Assembly (NCBI RefSeq): GCF_902459475.1
Contig: NZ_LR699114.1
Location: forward strand, 744,001-808,000
DNA: 64,000 nucleotides
Direction of reading: 5' to 3'
From: Aquicella lusitana
GTDB lineage: Bacteria; Pseudomonadota; Gammaproteobacteria; DSM-16500
Shown in pieces: positions 18,145-27,776 of the stretch (positions within the stretch are counted from its first letter, which is position 1; every line of letters starts with the position of its first letter). The translations under genes and the position numbers were made by a program. Below the pieces are notes generated by a model. The model searched no databases. It saw only the letters and a program-made list of their open reading frames with translations, and was not told where the DNA came from.

Positions 18145-18167
18145 TTAGAATTTATTCCGTTTCGACT

Positions 18168-19913
18168 TTACTTATTCTCATTCCCTAATTTTAAACTTGG
18201 GAAAGGGATTATTGTATTTAGTTTTTGTAACTGAATGCCCTTCAATTGTTCCTTAATATCAAAATTGCAGTATTTTTTGAGAAAACTATTCATATCATTA
18301 TCGGATGAGATAAGTTTTAATAATGATCCTATGGCTCTCGTATAATAATATTGACCTTGAATCCCGGCGTTCAGTACATTAATGGGATCCTGTGTGCTAA
18401 GTAAGAATGAGCGGCTATGTTTTTTGCATTCGGCATGAAAAAAAGTCGTCATTTTTTCCAGAATATCTTCCTTTAATATTTTTAATATGATTTGTTGATC
18501 TGCCTCATCTGTAAGTATTTTTACCTTGTTGCAAAGCTGGATACAATTTTGCTTGTCTGATGCGGATAAGTGCTCTAGATCTATTTGACCTAATTGTAAT
18601 TCAAGACAACGAAGCATATTCATTAACATTTCATCTTTACGTTTTTTGCTTTCTTTAAAAAGCCCTACAATTTTTTTCTCCAGTATTCGATGATCGTTGG
18701 AGGCGAGTTTCTCCTGGCGATGGAGGAATTCTTCTATTCTTTTTTCATTGATAGCGAACGTTTGTTCTTCTGTAGCATTGGTTGTTTCATATTTACGGGC
18801 AATATGCTGAAAAGTTTCAAGCGCCGTTTGAAGGGTGGGCCGGTCTTTGGGATCTTCTGCAGCCATTTGTTTGATAAGCTCATAAGCTGCTTTTTGCTCC
18901 GGAGAGACGGGCGGTTCTACCCATTTGAAGATATCGCGTACTTCGTTGCCCTTGTCCTTGGTGATAAAATTAAAAACTTCAGCGAAAATAAGCCCCAGTG
19001 CATACACTTCGGTTGCTTCGCTTGGCTGTGTTGCCAATCCTTTGCGTAATTCAGGAGCATAGTAAGTTAAGGTACCTACGACGCACCGTACAGGTTGTTT
19101 TGTTTCTGCATCAATAGGAGATACCGTGCCAAAATCGATGACTTTTGCCTGGCGCTTCGCAGGATCATAAATAATATTGCCTGGCTTTAAGTCACAATGA
19201 TAAAAACCCAATGCCTTGCGATCTTCATTTTTATAGTGGTATGTTCCTTGAGCATGGTGCAGCTTTTGGACGTCAGTTAGTGTGCCAATGGCTATTTCAA
19301 GGCAGGTTGAGAAGGCGATAGGCCCAGTTTCTAGTAGTGCATCGAGTGGTAAGCCATCCACGTAGTCCATTACGATACAAAACTGAATTTCTTCATGAGA
19401 GGGGGCCCGCTTGGGCCGCTGGACGCTTCTTCCTTTGATTTCACCTGTTCCTCTATCCATTGCTTCAAGTGCTGCTATTTCAAGCTGAACGGTTTCTTTT
19501 ACTTTTTCGGGAGGGATATTCACTTTCCGAAATCCTGACCGCGGTTTGATGGATTCCTGGGTTTTGATAGCAACGGCTGCGCCAGAAAGAAGATTTTGGC
19601 CTGGTTTAACGAGACCGTAAGCCCCTTTTTTAAGATTCTTTTTGTTACGACTGCCTTTATCAACTGCGTAATAGCTTCCTTTTAATTTGATAATGGGCCG
19701 GATTTCTGTCTCACTATCTGAAAGAGTTAATAGGGCTTCCTGCAGGCTTTTCTTGTCGTATCTTCCGTCCGGTTTTTTTTCTAATAGCGAGATGACGAGA
19801 CTGATGCCTTCCTCAGGCAGCAATTTGTGGTTGTCATTTTCTTTCACTGACCTTTGTAATGCTTCAGGAAGGGATTCAAGATCAGGGATAATAGAACGAT
19901 GATTGCTTTGCAT
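18168..19913 (-). CDS. Eukaryotic-like Ser/Thr protein kinase, effector-like
   Basis: 581 residues with a kinase domain at about 85-375. Visible motifs are the glycine loop KKGAYGLVKPG (about 95-105), AVAIK with Lys117, HCDLKPGN (239-246, His-Cys-Asp replacing His-Arg-Asp), DFG (260-262), and YYAPE (284-288) followed by EVYALGLIFAEV. A helical region without membrane segments follows, so this is not the membrane-anchored PknB type of free-living bacteria. The N-terminal 80 residues are polar helices. It stands alone between the glycosyltransferase and parB. The likely role is phosphorylating host proteins, by analogy with Legionella kinases; this is inference. Confidence 0.83.
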   Translation of the reverse strand: MQSNHRSIIPDLESLPEALQRSVKENDNHKLLPEEGISLVISLLEKKPDGRYDKKSLQEALLTLSDSETEIRPIIKLKGSYYAVDKGSRNKKNLKKGAYGLVKPGQNLLSGAAVAIKTQESIKPRSGFRKVNIPPEKVKETVQLEIAALEAMDRGTGEIKGRSVQRPKRAPSHEEIQFCIVMDYVDGLPLDALLETGPIAFSTCLEIAIGTLTDVQKLHHAQGTYHYKNEDRKALGFYHCDLKPGNIIYDPAKRQAKVIDFGTVSPIDAETKQPVRCVVGTLTYYAPELRKGLATQPSEATEVYALGLIFAEVFNFITKDKGNEVRDIFKWVEPPVSPEQKAAYELIKQMAAEDPKDRPTLQTALETFQHIARKYETTNATEEQTFAINEKRIEEFLHRQEKLASNDHRILEKKIVGLFKESKKRKDEMLMNMLRCLELQLGQIDLEHLSASDKQNCIQLCNKVKILTDEADQQIILKILKEDILEKMTTFFHAECKKHSRSFLLSTQDPINVLNAGIQGQYYYTRAIGSLLKLISSDNDMNSFLKKYCNFDIKEQLKGIQLQKLNTIIPFPSLKLGNENK

Positions 19914-20156
19914 GATACAGCCTACTCCGCGTTACTTATCTTTAATTTTTATCGGAATAGTATACCAAGTATTGATCATTTTTTAAAATATCAAATATAA
20001 TCAAGTGGTTAAGAAGAATCGTGAGAAGATTGAACAACACAGGCAGGAGCGCTTTTGTCTGCTCTGCTTAGAAAAGTTAATAGAAATCGCCAAGGTAGGC
20101 ATTATTCAGCTTAATCTGAATGCAATACAGGCCTGCAGCCATTAAATGAAAAAAAC

Positions 20157-20954
20157 TTATTCGTATTTAAAGCCAAAACGAGAAAAGTGGCCTTCTAGTT
20201 CATCAACATTATTAAAACGAATGCGTACGTAGCCGCCGCCCCGTTCTTCACAGTCTATTTGAACATGATTACCCAGGTGTTCGGAGAGTGCGATTTCCAA
20301 GTGTTTGATATTGGCATCACTATAAGGACTGTCATTTGAAAGCGAAGCGTTCTGCAATTTTTTTGCTTCCATCTCCGTCTTGCGTACATTCCATCCTTTT
20401 TGTACGCATCGCTCCGCCAATTCGATTTGGTGTTTGGGTTCAAGGCCTGCCAAAATCTTGCCATGTCCCTCGGAAAGCTGGCCTGTCATTAATAAGGATT
20501 GAACACGCGGATCTAATTTCAGCAGGCGCAAGGAATTCGTGATGGCAGCACGTGACTTGCCTACCGATGCAGCTACTTCTTCGTGAAGATAATGAAACTC
20601 ATCAATCAGGCGCTGATAAGCTTGTGCTTCTTCAATGGGGTTTAAGTCTGCACGGCTGATATTTTCCACAATAGAAGCCTGCAGGGCTTGTTCATCCGAA
20701 TAATGATTAACCAGGCAGCTTACTTCGTTGAGACCCGCTAATTGCGCTGCACGCCAGCGCCTTTCCCCGGCCACGATCTCATATTTGCTGTTCGCGATGG
20801 GTCGTACAACAATAGGCTGAAGGATGCCCGTACTTTTAATGGAATCGGCCAGTTCTTTTAATTTTTCAGGATCAAAATGCTGCCGGGGCTGATATTTGCC
20901 GCGCACCAGCAGGTCAATGGCGATTTGCTGTAGGGTGGATTTACGTTTTTGCAT
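20157..20954 (-). CDS. parB: Chromosome-partitioning protein ParB
   Basis: A 265-residue ParB/Spo0J protein. It has the CTP-binding ParB-N fold (GKYQPRQHFDPEKLKELADS, EIVAGERRWRAAQLAG and ENISRADLNPIEEAQAYQRL) and a helix-turn-helix (HEEVAASVGKSRAAITNSLR, LLKLDPRVQSLLMTGQLSEG) that binds parS. The C-terminal dimerisation part (EELEGHFSRFGFKYE-like) is present. The usual partner parA is not adjacent on either side, and I found no obvious parS sequence nearby. Confidence 0.93.
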   Translation of the reverse strand: MQKRKSTLQQIAIDLLVRGKYQPRQHFDPEKLKELADSIKSTGILQPIVVRPIANSKYEIVAGERRWRAAQLAGLNEVSCLVNHYSDEQALQASIVENISRADLNPIEEAQAYQRLIDEFHYLHEEVAASVGKSRAAITNSLRLLKLDPRVQSLLMTGQLSEGHGKILAGLEPKHQIELAERCVQKGWNVRKTEMEAKKLQNASLSNDSPYSDANIKHLEIALSEHLGNHVQIDCEERGGGYVRIRFNNVDELEGHFSRFGFKYE

Positions 20955-21367
20955 GGAGGTATTGTACCCGAATCAGAGGGAAGAAGGAGAGAAAAATTTG
21001 GGCACCTGAAAATGCGAACGCTCAGGCCGCACGCTAGTCGGTTATGGCTTTTTTCCCAATGCTCAACCAGTTCTGTTATTTCGGATGAGGCCAAGTCAAT
21101 CAATAGTTATGAGGTATAAAATTCTTATAAGCTTATTTCTAAGCAGTCGAAAAGTTGTAGCTTTATAATAGTGGTTACGGAAAGATAATAATTATAAAAA
21201 CGCTGACGATTATGTTTGTATTTTAAAAAATAATTGTTCACTGGATTTTTTGTAGAAAAAATGGCGTTTTGTCGTGTACAGAGCGTTTTGAGTTTAATCG
21301 GTTCAATTTATTTTCTGGCAGTGAACTAAAATGGCAAATTCTAAAGTTAACTTATTGATTTTACTCA
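20955..21367. other. Non-coding gap upstream of parB
   Basis: About 410 bp between parB and tRNA-Pro. No credible gene is visible. The only recognisable element is one copy of TTTTGTCGTGTACAGAG at 21267-21283. The stretch is A+T-rich, especially 21110-21260, and should contain the parB promoter. Confidence 0.5.
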
Positions 21368-21441
21368 TCGGGGTGACAGGATTTGAACCTGCGACATCTG
21401 CCTCCCGAAGACAGCGCTCTACCAGGCTGAGCTACACCCCG
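21368..21441 (-). tRNA. tRNA-Pro (anticodon CGG)
   Basis: A full cloverleaf reads on the minus strand. The acceptor CGGGGTG pairs with CACCCCG, the D arm is GCTCAGCCTGGTAGAGC, the anticodon arm is CTGTC-TTCGGGA-GGCAG (anticodon CGG, codon CCG) and the T arm is GCAGG-TTCAAAT-CCTGT. The discriminator is A and CCA is not encoded. It lies 4 bp after the end of ispB on the same strand and may be processed from that transcript. Confidence 0.95.
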
Positions 21442-21445
21442 AATC

Positions 21446-22414
21446 TTAGTATGTTCTTTCTACAACAAAATCACTCAGCTCTTCCAGCGCTCGGCGGTAC
21501 GGCGTTAAAGCAAGATGCGATAGCGCTGATTTGGCCTTTTGAGCATGGTGTCTCGCTGCGTCGGCAGTGTACTTTATTGCATTCGTAGATTCAATAATCC
21601 CGAGTATGGTTGCCAGATTTTCGCTGGAGCCGGTGGCAATTGCCTCACGCAGCATAGCGAGATCGGCCCCTTTGCTTTTACGCATGGCATGAATGAGCGG
21701 CAGGGTGGTTTTGCCTTCTGCAAGGTCCTGGCCTACATTTTTGCCCGTTTGCTCAACGGAAAGCCCATAATCAAGCGCATCGTCAATTAGCTGGTAAGCA
21801 AGACCCAGATGCAGGCCATAATCGCGCATGGCGATGATATCACGGTCTGACTCAGTGGAGAGGAGGGCTCCCAACTGGGCGGCAATTTCAAATAATTTGG
21901 CGGTCTTCCGCTGGATGATTTCAAAGTAAAAATCTTCTGTGGTATCCGGGTTATTGCAATTGACCAACTGGAGGATTTCGCCCTCTGCGATGTAATGTGT
22001 GGCTTTGGCGAAAATATCCAGAATAGGTTGGTGCTTAAGATCCACTACCACCTGAAAAGCGCGGGAATAAAGAAAATCACCCACTAGAACGCTGGCATCA
22101 CTGCCCCAGATGGTATGAGCTGTTTTATGCCCGCGTCTTAACGTCGAGCTGTCTACCACGTCATCATGCAGTAAGGTAGCGGTATGAATTAATTCGATGA
22201 CCGCAGCAAGAGCGACATGTTTTTGCACATTCTCTGCGAGTGCGCGTGCGCTCAGCAGCAATACCATCGGGCGAACACGTTTTCCGCCGCAGGTTAATAC
22301 ATATTCAATGATCTGCCTGATCAAAGGGATGTTGGATTCCAGCTGGGAAATAATAAATCGGTCTGTGGATTCCAGATCTGCTTTCACCAATGTACGAATA
22401 GACTCTAATGGCAT
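21446..22414 (-). CDS. ispB: Octaprenyl diphosphate synthase (IspB-type polyprenyl synthase)
   Basis: A 322-residue trans-prenyltransferase that makes the ubiquinone side chain. It has the first aspartate-rich motif LLHDDVVDSSTLRRG, the GGKRVRPMVLLLSARAL segment, and the second motif YQLIDDALDYG with GKNVGQDLAEGKTTLPLI. Length is normal. The chain length made cannot be fixed from sequence alone; the octaprenyl assignment follows the closest gammaproteobacterial family. Confidence 0.93.
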   Translation of the reverse strand: MPLESIRTLVKADLESTDRFIISQLESNIPLIRQIIEYVLTCGGKRVRPMVLLLSARALAENVQKHVALAAVIELIHTATLLHDDVVDSSTLRRGHKTAHTIWGSDASVLVGDFLYSRAFQVVVDLKHQPILDIFAKATHYIAEGEILQLVNCNNPDTTEDFYFEIIQRKTAKLFEIAAQLGALLSTESDRDIIAMRDYGLHLGLAYQLIDDALDYGLSVEQTGKNVGQDLAEGKTTLPLIHAMRKSKGADLAMLREAIATGSSENLATILGIIESTNAIKYTADAARHHAQKAKSALSHLALTPYRRALEELSDFVVERTY

Positions 22415-22573
22415 GTGTCATCCCATTTTTTATTGCAATGTTGAATCGTAGTAACCCGCGAAAGGCCTGTCAAGGTGATATTGCGAAGTAAGATCAAGAA
22501 TATCGCCATTATTCCCGTGATCATGATAAATTAGATCGACTGAGTTTTAGTCAAAATGTAGGGAGAAAAAGCA

Positions 22574-23056
22574 ATGCCATCGTTTGATATTGTTTCCAAC
22601 ATAGATCAACATGAAATTACTAATGCAGTTGACCAGGCTAATCGTGAAATAACGACCCGTTTTGATTTTAAAGATACCAATGCACGGCTTGAGCTTAATA
22701 AAGACAAAATTACCATGATTGCGCCAACGGATTTTCAATTAAAGCAGGTGGATGAAATATTGCGTAATAAGTTGGCAAAACGGCAGGTGGATATCCGCTC
22801 GTTGCATTATAAGGACGTGAGCACCAGCTTGAATGAAGCAAAACAGGTAATCGAAGTAAAGCAGGGCATTGATGCGGAGAATGCAAAAAAACTGACTAAG
22901 CTGATCAAAGAGTCAGGGCTAAAGGTGCAAGCTGCCATTCAAGGCGACCAGGTTCGCGTGACAGGCAAAAAGCGCGATGATTTACAAGCGGTGATCGCCC
23001 TGTTGCGTGAGGCAAAGGTCGCCATACCACTGCAGTTCGTTAACTTCAGAGATTAA
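22574..23056 (+). CDS. yajQ: YajQ family nucleotide-binding protein
   Basis: A 160-residue protein that starts MPSFDIVSNIDQHEITNAVD, has the typical TTRFDFKDTNARLELNKDKI segment, and ends VAIPLQFVNFRD as YajQ proteins do. The family consists of two ferredoxin-like domains. Members bind nucleotides, and in Xanthomonas a homologue binds cyclic di-GMP. A GGGAGAAAAAGC ribosome site precedes the ATG. It converges on der with a 12-bp gap. Confidence 0.95.
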   Translation: MPSFDIVSNIDQHEITNAVDQANREITTRFDFKDTNARLELNKDKITMIAPTDFQLKQVDEILRNKLAKRQVDIRSLHYKDVSTSLNEAKQVIEVKQGIDAENAKKLTKLIKESGLKVQAAIQGDQVRVTGKKRDDLQAVIALLREAKVAIPLQFVNFRD

Positions 23057-23068
23057 TCATTAGCGATA

Positions 23069-24400
23069 TTAGCGTTTTTTGCCGGCAAAGGGGTTTTCAC
23101 TGGATTTGAATTCCACTTTGACCGGTGTGCCGTATAATTTCAATTTTGTCTGAAAATAATTGGCGAGAAAACGTTTATAACTATCGGGCAGGGCATTAAC
23201 GCGATTGCCGTGAATAACAATCGTAGGCGGATTGTGCCCGCCTGGATGTGCGTAACGCAATTTTACGCGGTGCCCGTGCACGAGCGGAGGTGAGTGAGTC
23301 ACTAATGCTTTTTCCAACAGCCGCGTTAATATGGGCGTTGACAGTTTTTTGGTAGCTGATTCGTATGCTTCATCGATAGAATCAAACAAATTGCCAACAC
23401 CAGAGCCATGGAGTGCCGAGATGAAGTGCACTCGGGCGAAACGCACAAAATCTAGATGTCTATCAATGGTGGCTCGCGCGTGTTCACGTGCTTCTTCTGT
23501 CATGCCATCCCATTTGTTAATGGCAATGACCAGTGCTTTGCCGCAATCCAGCACAAAGCCTAATAGCTTCATATCCTGTTCAGAGACGCCAATGCGCGCA
23601 TCAATCACATAAAGCACAACATTCGCGTTTTCAATGGCCTGCAATGTTTTTACCACTGAAAATTTTTCTGGCACTTCAGAAATTTTCTTTCGTTTGCGAA
23701 TGCCAGCGGTATCGATGAGCGTGTAATGTTTATCAAAACGTTCCAGTGGAATAAAAATACTGTCGCGCGTGGTACCAGGCATATCATGCACAATGACGCG
23801 TTCTTCGCCGAGTAATCGGTTAGTCAGCGTTGATTTGCCAACGTTAGGGCGGCCGACAATAGCCAGCTTTATCGCGGAAACAGCTTCTTCTGTTTCTGCA
23901 GGTTGCTCTTCCATTACATCAGGAAAGAGCTGTTCAATCAGACGCGCGATTCCGGAGCCATGCACTGCAGCAATGGCAATCGGCGCTTCCATCCCCAACT
24001 CATAAGCCTCAGCAACGCTAAGCGCGGGGTCTTGTCCTTCCGTTTTATTCACAGCAAGATAAATGGGTTTTCCCGTGCGCCGCAGCATTTCTGCTATCAT
24101 TTTATCTTCTGGCGTCACGCCTGCTTGCCCATCAATAAGAAAAAGAATTTTGTCTGCGTCTTCGATGGCTTGCGTTGCCTGATGCGTGATGAGCTTGCCT
24201 ACTTCATCCGTTTCTTCTGTAATACCGCCTGTATCAATGAGAATAAAACGTCGGGATTCAAGTTCAACTTCACCATACTGCCTATCGCGGGTTGTACCGG
24301 GATAAGCAGAAATCAGCGCGTCACGCGTGCGCGTCAGCCGGTTAAACAGGGTTGATTTGCCGACATTGGGCCGGCCTACAATAGCAACAACAGGTAACAT
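23069..24400 (-). CDS. der: Ribosome-assembly GTPase Der (EngA)
   Basis: A 443-residue protein with two tandem GTPase domains. The first has GRPNVGKSTLFNRLT, DTGG and NKTE. The second has GRPNVGKSTLTNRLL (from about residue 180), DTAGIRKRKK and NKWD. A KH-like C-terminal domain follows (HGNRVNALPDSYKRFLANYF). It matures the 50S subunit. It ends the rlmN-rodZ-hisS-yfgM-bamB-der block and starts 2 bp after bamB. Confidence 0.98.
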   Translation of the reverse strand: MLPVVAIVGRPNVGKSTLFNRLTRTRDALISAYPGTTRDRQYGEVELESRRFILIDTGGITEETDEVGKLITHQATQAIEDADKILFLIDGQAGVTPEDKMIAEMLRRTGKPIYLAVNKTEGQDPALSVAEAYELGMEAPIAIAAVHGSGIARLIEQLFPDVMEEQPAETEEAVSAIKLAIVGRPNVGKSTLTNRLLGEERVIVHDMPGTTRDSIFIPLERFDKHYTLIDTAGIRKRKKISEVPEKFSVVKTLQAIENANVVLYVIDARIGVSEQDMKLLGFVLDCGKALVIAINKWDGMTEEAREHARATIDRHLDFVRFARVHFISALHGSGVGNLFDSIDEAYESATKKLSTPILTRLLEKALVTHSPPLVHGHRVKLRYAHPGGHNPPTIVIHGNRVNALPDSYKRFLANYFQTKLKLYGTPVKVEFKSSENPFAGKKR

Positions 24401-24402
24401 GG

Positions 24403-25551
24403 TCAGCTCAATGTATAAGCAACTAAATAGCCGCTATTGGTTAACACGTACAACACGTTATTCTCAACAATGGGTGCAGCATTCATGGCGCCAACGTAAT
24501 CACGCGCTACAAAACGCCCATCACGTTTATCTAGCCAGTGCAGGAAACCTTTGCTGTCACCGACGATAATATAATTTCGCAGCGTTGCAGGCCCTGTTAC
24601 TCCGCGATGTTCAAGATCTGTCTGACGCCAGTTGACGCCTCCGCTTTCAGCGTTAAAAGACCAGATATAACTTTTTGCGTCTGAAATGTAGATGGCATTG
24701 GCATCCGCCGTCATGCCTGTATAAGAAGAAATATCATGTGTCCAAAGCGTTCTGCCGCTTCCCCAGTCGAGTGAAGCTATTTTACCCTGATAAGTGGCAG
24801 CATAAATACGATGTTCAAAAACAACGGGGTCGGCATCAATATCGATCATACGCTGGATGGCAAAGGCGCCTTCCGGAATGGCAATGGGCTGCATCCATAA
24901 CAACTGTCCATCGCCCAGCGTGAGTTTGGCAAGATTGCCGTTGGCATAGCCGACAATGACACTTCGGTCTTGGATCAGAGGTGCACTGGATCCGCGCAGG
25001 ATCAGGTTGGGTTCCACCTGTTGGAATGACCAACGTTCACTTCCATCGGTTGCAGAGAGGGCGCGCGTGTAACCATCAATGGTTTTGATAATGACCATAT
25101 CGCGGTCTACTGCAGGTGTAGCGAAAATGGCACCCGGCACGGTTGTTCGCCAGCGTTCCTGGCCATTTGCTTGCTGCAGGGCGATAACATCTCCCTGGCG
25201 GCTGCCTACCACAATAATACCATTACCCACGCCGGGGCCGGTAGTCAGGGGATAACGTGTATAGACCTGCCAGTTTTTGCGTCCGCTTGTTTTATCAATG
25301 GAAGTCACTGCACCGCTTGCACTGGCAGTGAAAATGGCGGTTTCGCCTATGCCTGGACTCATTTTTAAATAATCGTCGCCAATTCCCGAGCCTGCTCTGG
25401 CAGACCACAGGCGAACGGGTTTAATTTCAGGCGTGAAATGCGAAAGCGGTTTGGGATCTGGCGTATTGTCTTTATCGAAGAAGCCGCTGCAGGCAGTAAG
25501 GAAGAACATCAAGGCAATCAGGAGAAAATTTTTTATTGATAGGTTACGCAT
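24403..25551 (-). CDS. bamB: Outer membrane assembly lipoprotein BamB
   Basis: 382 residues. The N-terminal signal peptide has the lipobox LTAC (SIKNFLLIALMFFLTACSG). The rest is an eight-bladed PQQ-like beta-propeller with repeats such as SGRKNWQVYTRYPLTTGPG, NGQERWRTTVPGAIFATP and DGSERWSFQQVEPNLILRG. BamB binds BamA and assists outer-membrane protein insertion. Position between yfgM and der is canonical. Confidence 0.96.
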   Translation of the reverse strand: MRNLSIKNFLLIALMFFLTACSGFFDKDNTPDPKPLSHFTPEIKPVRLWSARAGSGIGDDYLKMSPGIGETAIFTASASGAVTSIDKTSGRKNWQVYTRYPLTTGPGVGNGIIVVGSRQGDVIALQQANGQERWRTTVPGAIFATPAVDRDMVIIKTIDGYTRALSATDGSERWSFQQVEPNLILRGSSAPLIQDRSVIVGYANGNLAKLTLGDGQLLWMQPIAIPEGAFAIQRMIDIDADPVVFEHRIYAATYQGKIASLDWGSGRTLWTHDISSYTGMTADANAIYISDAKSYIWSFNAESGGVNWRQTDLEHRGVTGPATLRNYIIVGDSKGFLHWLDKRDGRFVARDYVGAMNAAPIVENNVLYVLTNSGYLVAYTLS

Positions 25552-25620
25552 ACATAAGAGCTCGGATTATCATGGGTTAAATGGATTAATGTTTTTATTC
25601 ATTCCGAAATACGTGAGCGT

Positions 25621-26268
25621 TTAAGCTTGGCTCGTCTTGTTTGTTATCAGGTTATCGTATTTCATTTGTAATAAAGGCCGTATCACTTCAGCATTGGGCA
25701 ATTGAGATAAAGCCTGCTGGTACGCTTGGCGTGCCATGCTAGTGTTTTTCATGGCAAGATAAGCATCACCTTTGACTTCTTCGGTGAGGCCGTTGAAGCT
25801 TTTATCATCTGTTTTTTGCAGGACCTTAATGGCTTCTTCCGGTTTCTGGTCAGCAATGAGAACCCGTGCCAGGCGGATGCGTGCAATTTGCCTGAAAGCG
25901 GCAGTGTCATTATGATCTAAAACCCAGTTAAGCTGTTTTTCGGCTTCTTGATAGTTTTTCTTGAGCACAGCATCGCGTGCCAGCATAAAAGCAGCCATTT
26001 GACCATAAATGGTTTTAGGATAATGGCTGAATAGCTTCTTAGCCTGCACTTGCGTTGCTTCAACGTTATTCTGGGCGCGCTTGGTCAACATTTCATCGTA
26101 AACAGCAGAAGCGTGGCGCAATATTTTTGCCTGCCGTTGCTGCCAATAGCGCCATCCGGAGATGCCGATGGCAGCAATGATGACACCGGTGATGATGACC
26201 AGCGCATACTGCTTAATCCAGTTCTTTACGATCTCAATTTGTTCTTGTTCAGTCAAATACTCAGTCAA
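25621..26268 (-). CDS. yfgM: YfgM/AncC family SecYEG-associated TPR protein
   Basis: 215 residues: cytoplasmic N-terminus (TEYLTEQEQIEIVKNWIKQY), one membrane segment at about 21-40 (ALVIITGVIIAAIGISGWRY), and a periplasmic TPR domain from about 50 to 200. YfgM works with the chaperone PpiD at the SecYEG exit. Position between hisS and bamB is conserved. About 210 bp separate it from hisS, in which I see no gene or clear structure. Confidence 0.92.
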   Translation of the reverse strand: MTEYLTEQEQIEIVKNWIKQYALVIITGVIIAAIGISGWRYWQQRQAKILRHASAVYDEMLTKRAQNNVEATQVQAKKLFSHYPKTIYGQMAAFMLARDAVLKKNYQEAEKQLNWVLDHNDTAAFRQIARIRLARVLIADQKPEEAIKVLQKTDDKSFNGLTEEVKGDAYLAMKNTSMARQAYQQALSQLPNAEVIRPLLQMKYDNLITNKTSQA

Positions 26269-26481
26269 GGGAAAAATCCTCAGCTGCTGGTTCCCGCTTA
26301 ATGCAGGGATCCCTTAAGTTGTTTATATGCTTCGCACAAGCCGAGCTTGTACTTGATTGCACTGAGAGGAGAGTATTCCGATTCCCCTCTAAGAACACCC
26401 GTCACGTATGTCAGCGGAAACCGCTGGCGCTTTACCATTCGGCTTTGTATTAAAGCAGATTTCTTTCTAAGAGGGAATGCC

Positions 26482-27765
26482 TTACTTCTTCGAAATATTT
26501 AATCTCAAGTATTCTGCTAGTTCATCCTGATGCATGGTATGCTGTGGCAAGTCCTCACGCAGGGTTTTAAGCGATACAGAACGGGTCTTGCGCTCATGCT
26601 CGCCAATGATAATGGCATATTGGGCGCCGCTTTTGTCTGCTTTTTTAAATTGATTTTTCAGGCTTCCGCCGCCGCAATGCAGCTGGAGACGCAAGCTGGG
26701 CACTTTGCTGCGCAAATAATTGGCTAGTTTAAGACCTGCTGCAAAGGATTCATCGCTGTCTGTAATGAGATAAGCGTGCAGTGCGGCTTCAGCCCGATGG
26801 TTAAATCCGGCTTGCTGTAGCAGCAGAACCGTGCGTTCCATGCCAAAAGAAAAACCAATGGCAGGGGTTGCTTTGCCGCCTAATTGTTCTACAAGCGTAT
26901 CATAACGGCCGCCGGCACAGAGAGTGCCTTGGGCACCCAGTTTATCGGTGACCCATTCAAAAACGGTTTTAGAGTAATAATCCAGTCCGCGGACGAGAAA
27001 GGGGTTGACTTCAAAAGCGATGCCTGCATGACTTAAATATTCATGCAGTTTTTCGAAATGTTCATAAGCGGCTTGATCGAGATGATCAATGAGCTTGGGA
27101 GCGCTGCCAATCAGTTTTTGCATGTCAGGATTTTTACTGTCCAAAATACGAAGCGGATTTTTGTCTAGCCGCCTTAAACTATCTTCATCGAGTTGGTGCT
27201 TGTTTTTCTCAAAATATTGGACGAGATGCTGGCGATATGCCTTACGTGATTCCAGTGTGCCTAATGAATTTATCTGCAATTTAACAAACGATTTCAGGCC
27301 AAGCTTTTCAAGCACCAAGGCAGACATCATAATTAGTTCAGCATCGATATCCGGTCCTTCCAGGCCAAATACTTCGGCTGAGCATTGATGAAACTGGCGA
27401 TACCGGCCTTTTTGCGGGCGTTCGTAACGGAAAAAAGGGCCCGAATACCAGAGCCGCTGAATTTGATTATAAAAGAGCCCATGTTGAATGCCGGCACGCA
27501 CGCACGAAGCTGTCCCTTCAGGACGTAAAGTCAGGCTTTCCTCATTCCGATCAAGGAAGGTATACATTTCTTTTTCAACGATATCGGTAATTTCGCCGAT
27601 GGAACGTTTAAAAAGTTCGGTTTTTTCCAGAATAGGGAAACGTATTTCATGGTAACCGTGCCCTTGAAAGATTCTTCGCATTGTATTTTCTACGTGATGC
27701 CAGAGTAAGGTCTCCGGCGGAAGAATATCATTCATGCCGCGCACGGCCTGGATCATTTCAGCCAC
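26482..27765 (-). CDS. hisS: Histidyl-tRNA synthetase
   Basis: A 427-residue class II synthetase. It begins AVRGMNDILPPETLLWHHVE, has motif 2 (RYERPQKGRYRQFHQCSAEV), the histidine signature LVRGLDYYSKTVFEW, motif 3 (PAIGFSFGMERTVLLL) and a C-terminal anticodon-binding domain. Normal length. It lies 11 bp after rodZ; ispG, usually between the two, is absent here. Confidence 0.98.
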   Translation of the reverse strand: MAEMIQAVRGMNDILPPETLLWHHVENTMRRIFQGHGYHEIRFPILEKTELFKRSIGEITDIVEKEMYTFLDRNEESLTLRPEGTASCVRAGIQHGLFYNQIQRLWYSGPFFRYERPQKGRYRQFHQCSAEVFGLEGPDIDAELIMMSALVLEKLGLKSFVKLQINSLGTLESRKAYRQHLVQYFEKNKHQLDEDSLRRLDKNPLRILDSKNPDMQKLIGSAPKLIDHLDQAAYEHFEKLHEYLSHAGIAFEVNPFLVRGLDYYSKTVFEWVTDKLGAQGTLCAGGRYDTLVEQLGGKATPAIGFSFGMERTVLLLQQAGFNHRAEAALHAYLITDSDESFAAGLKLANYLRSKVPSLRLQLHCGGGSLKNQFKKADKSGAQYAIIIGEHERKTRSVSLKTLREDLPQHTMHQDELAEYLRLNISKK

Positions 27766-27776
27766 TCTTTTCTCCT

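Noticed and set aside
21331-21588. 85-codon plus-strand open frame
   Set aside because: It runs antisense through tRNA-Pro and the end of ispB. The translated tRNA gives a familiar false peptide (GVTGFEPATSASRRQRSTRL).
26269-26481. Gap between yfgM and hisS considered for a tRNA or leader RNA
   Set aside because: No cloverleaf, T-arm consensus or terminator-type hairpin could be found.
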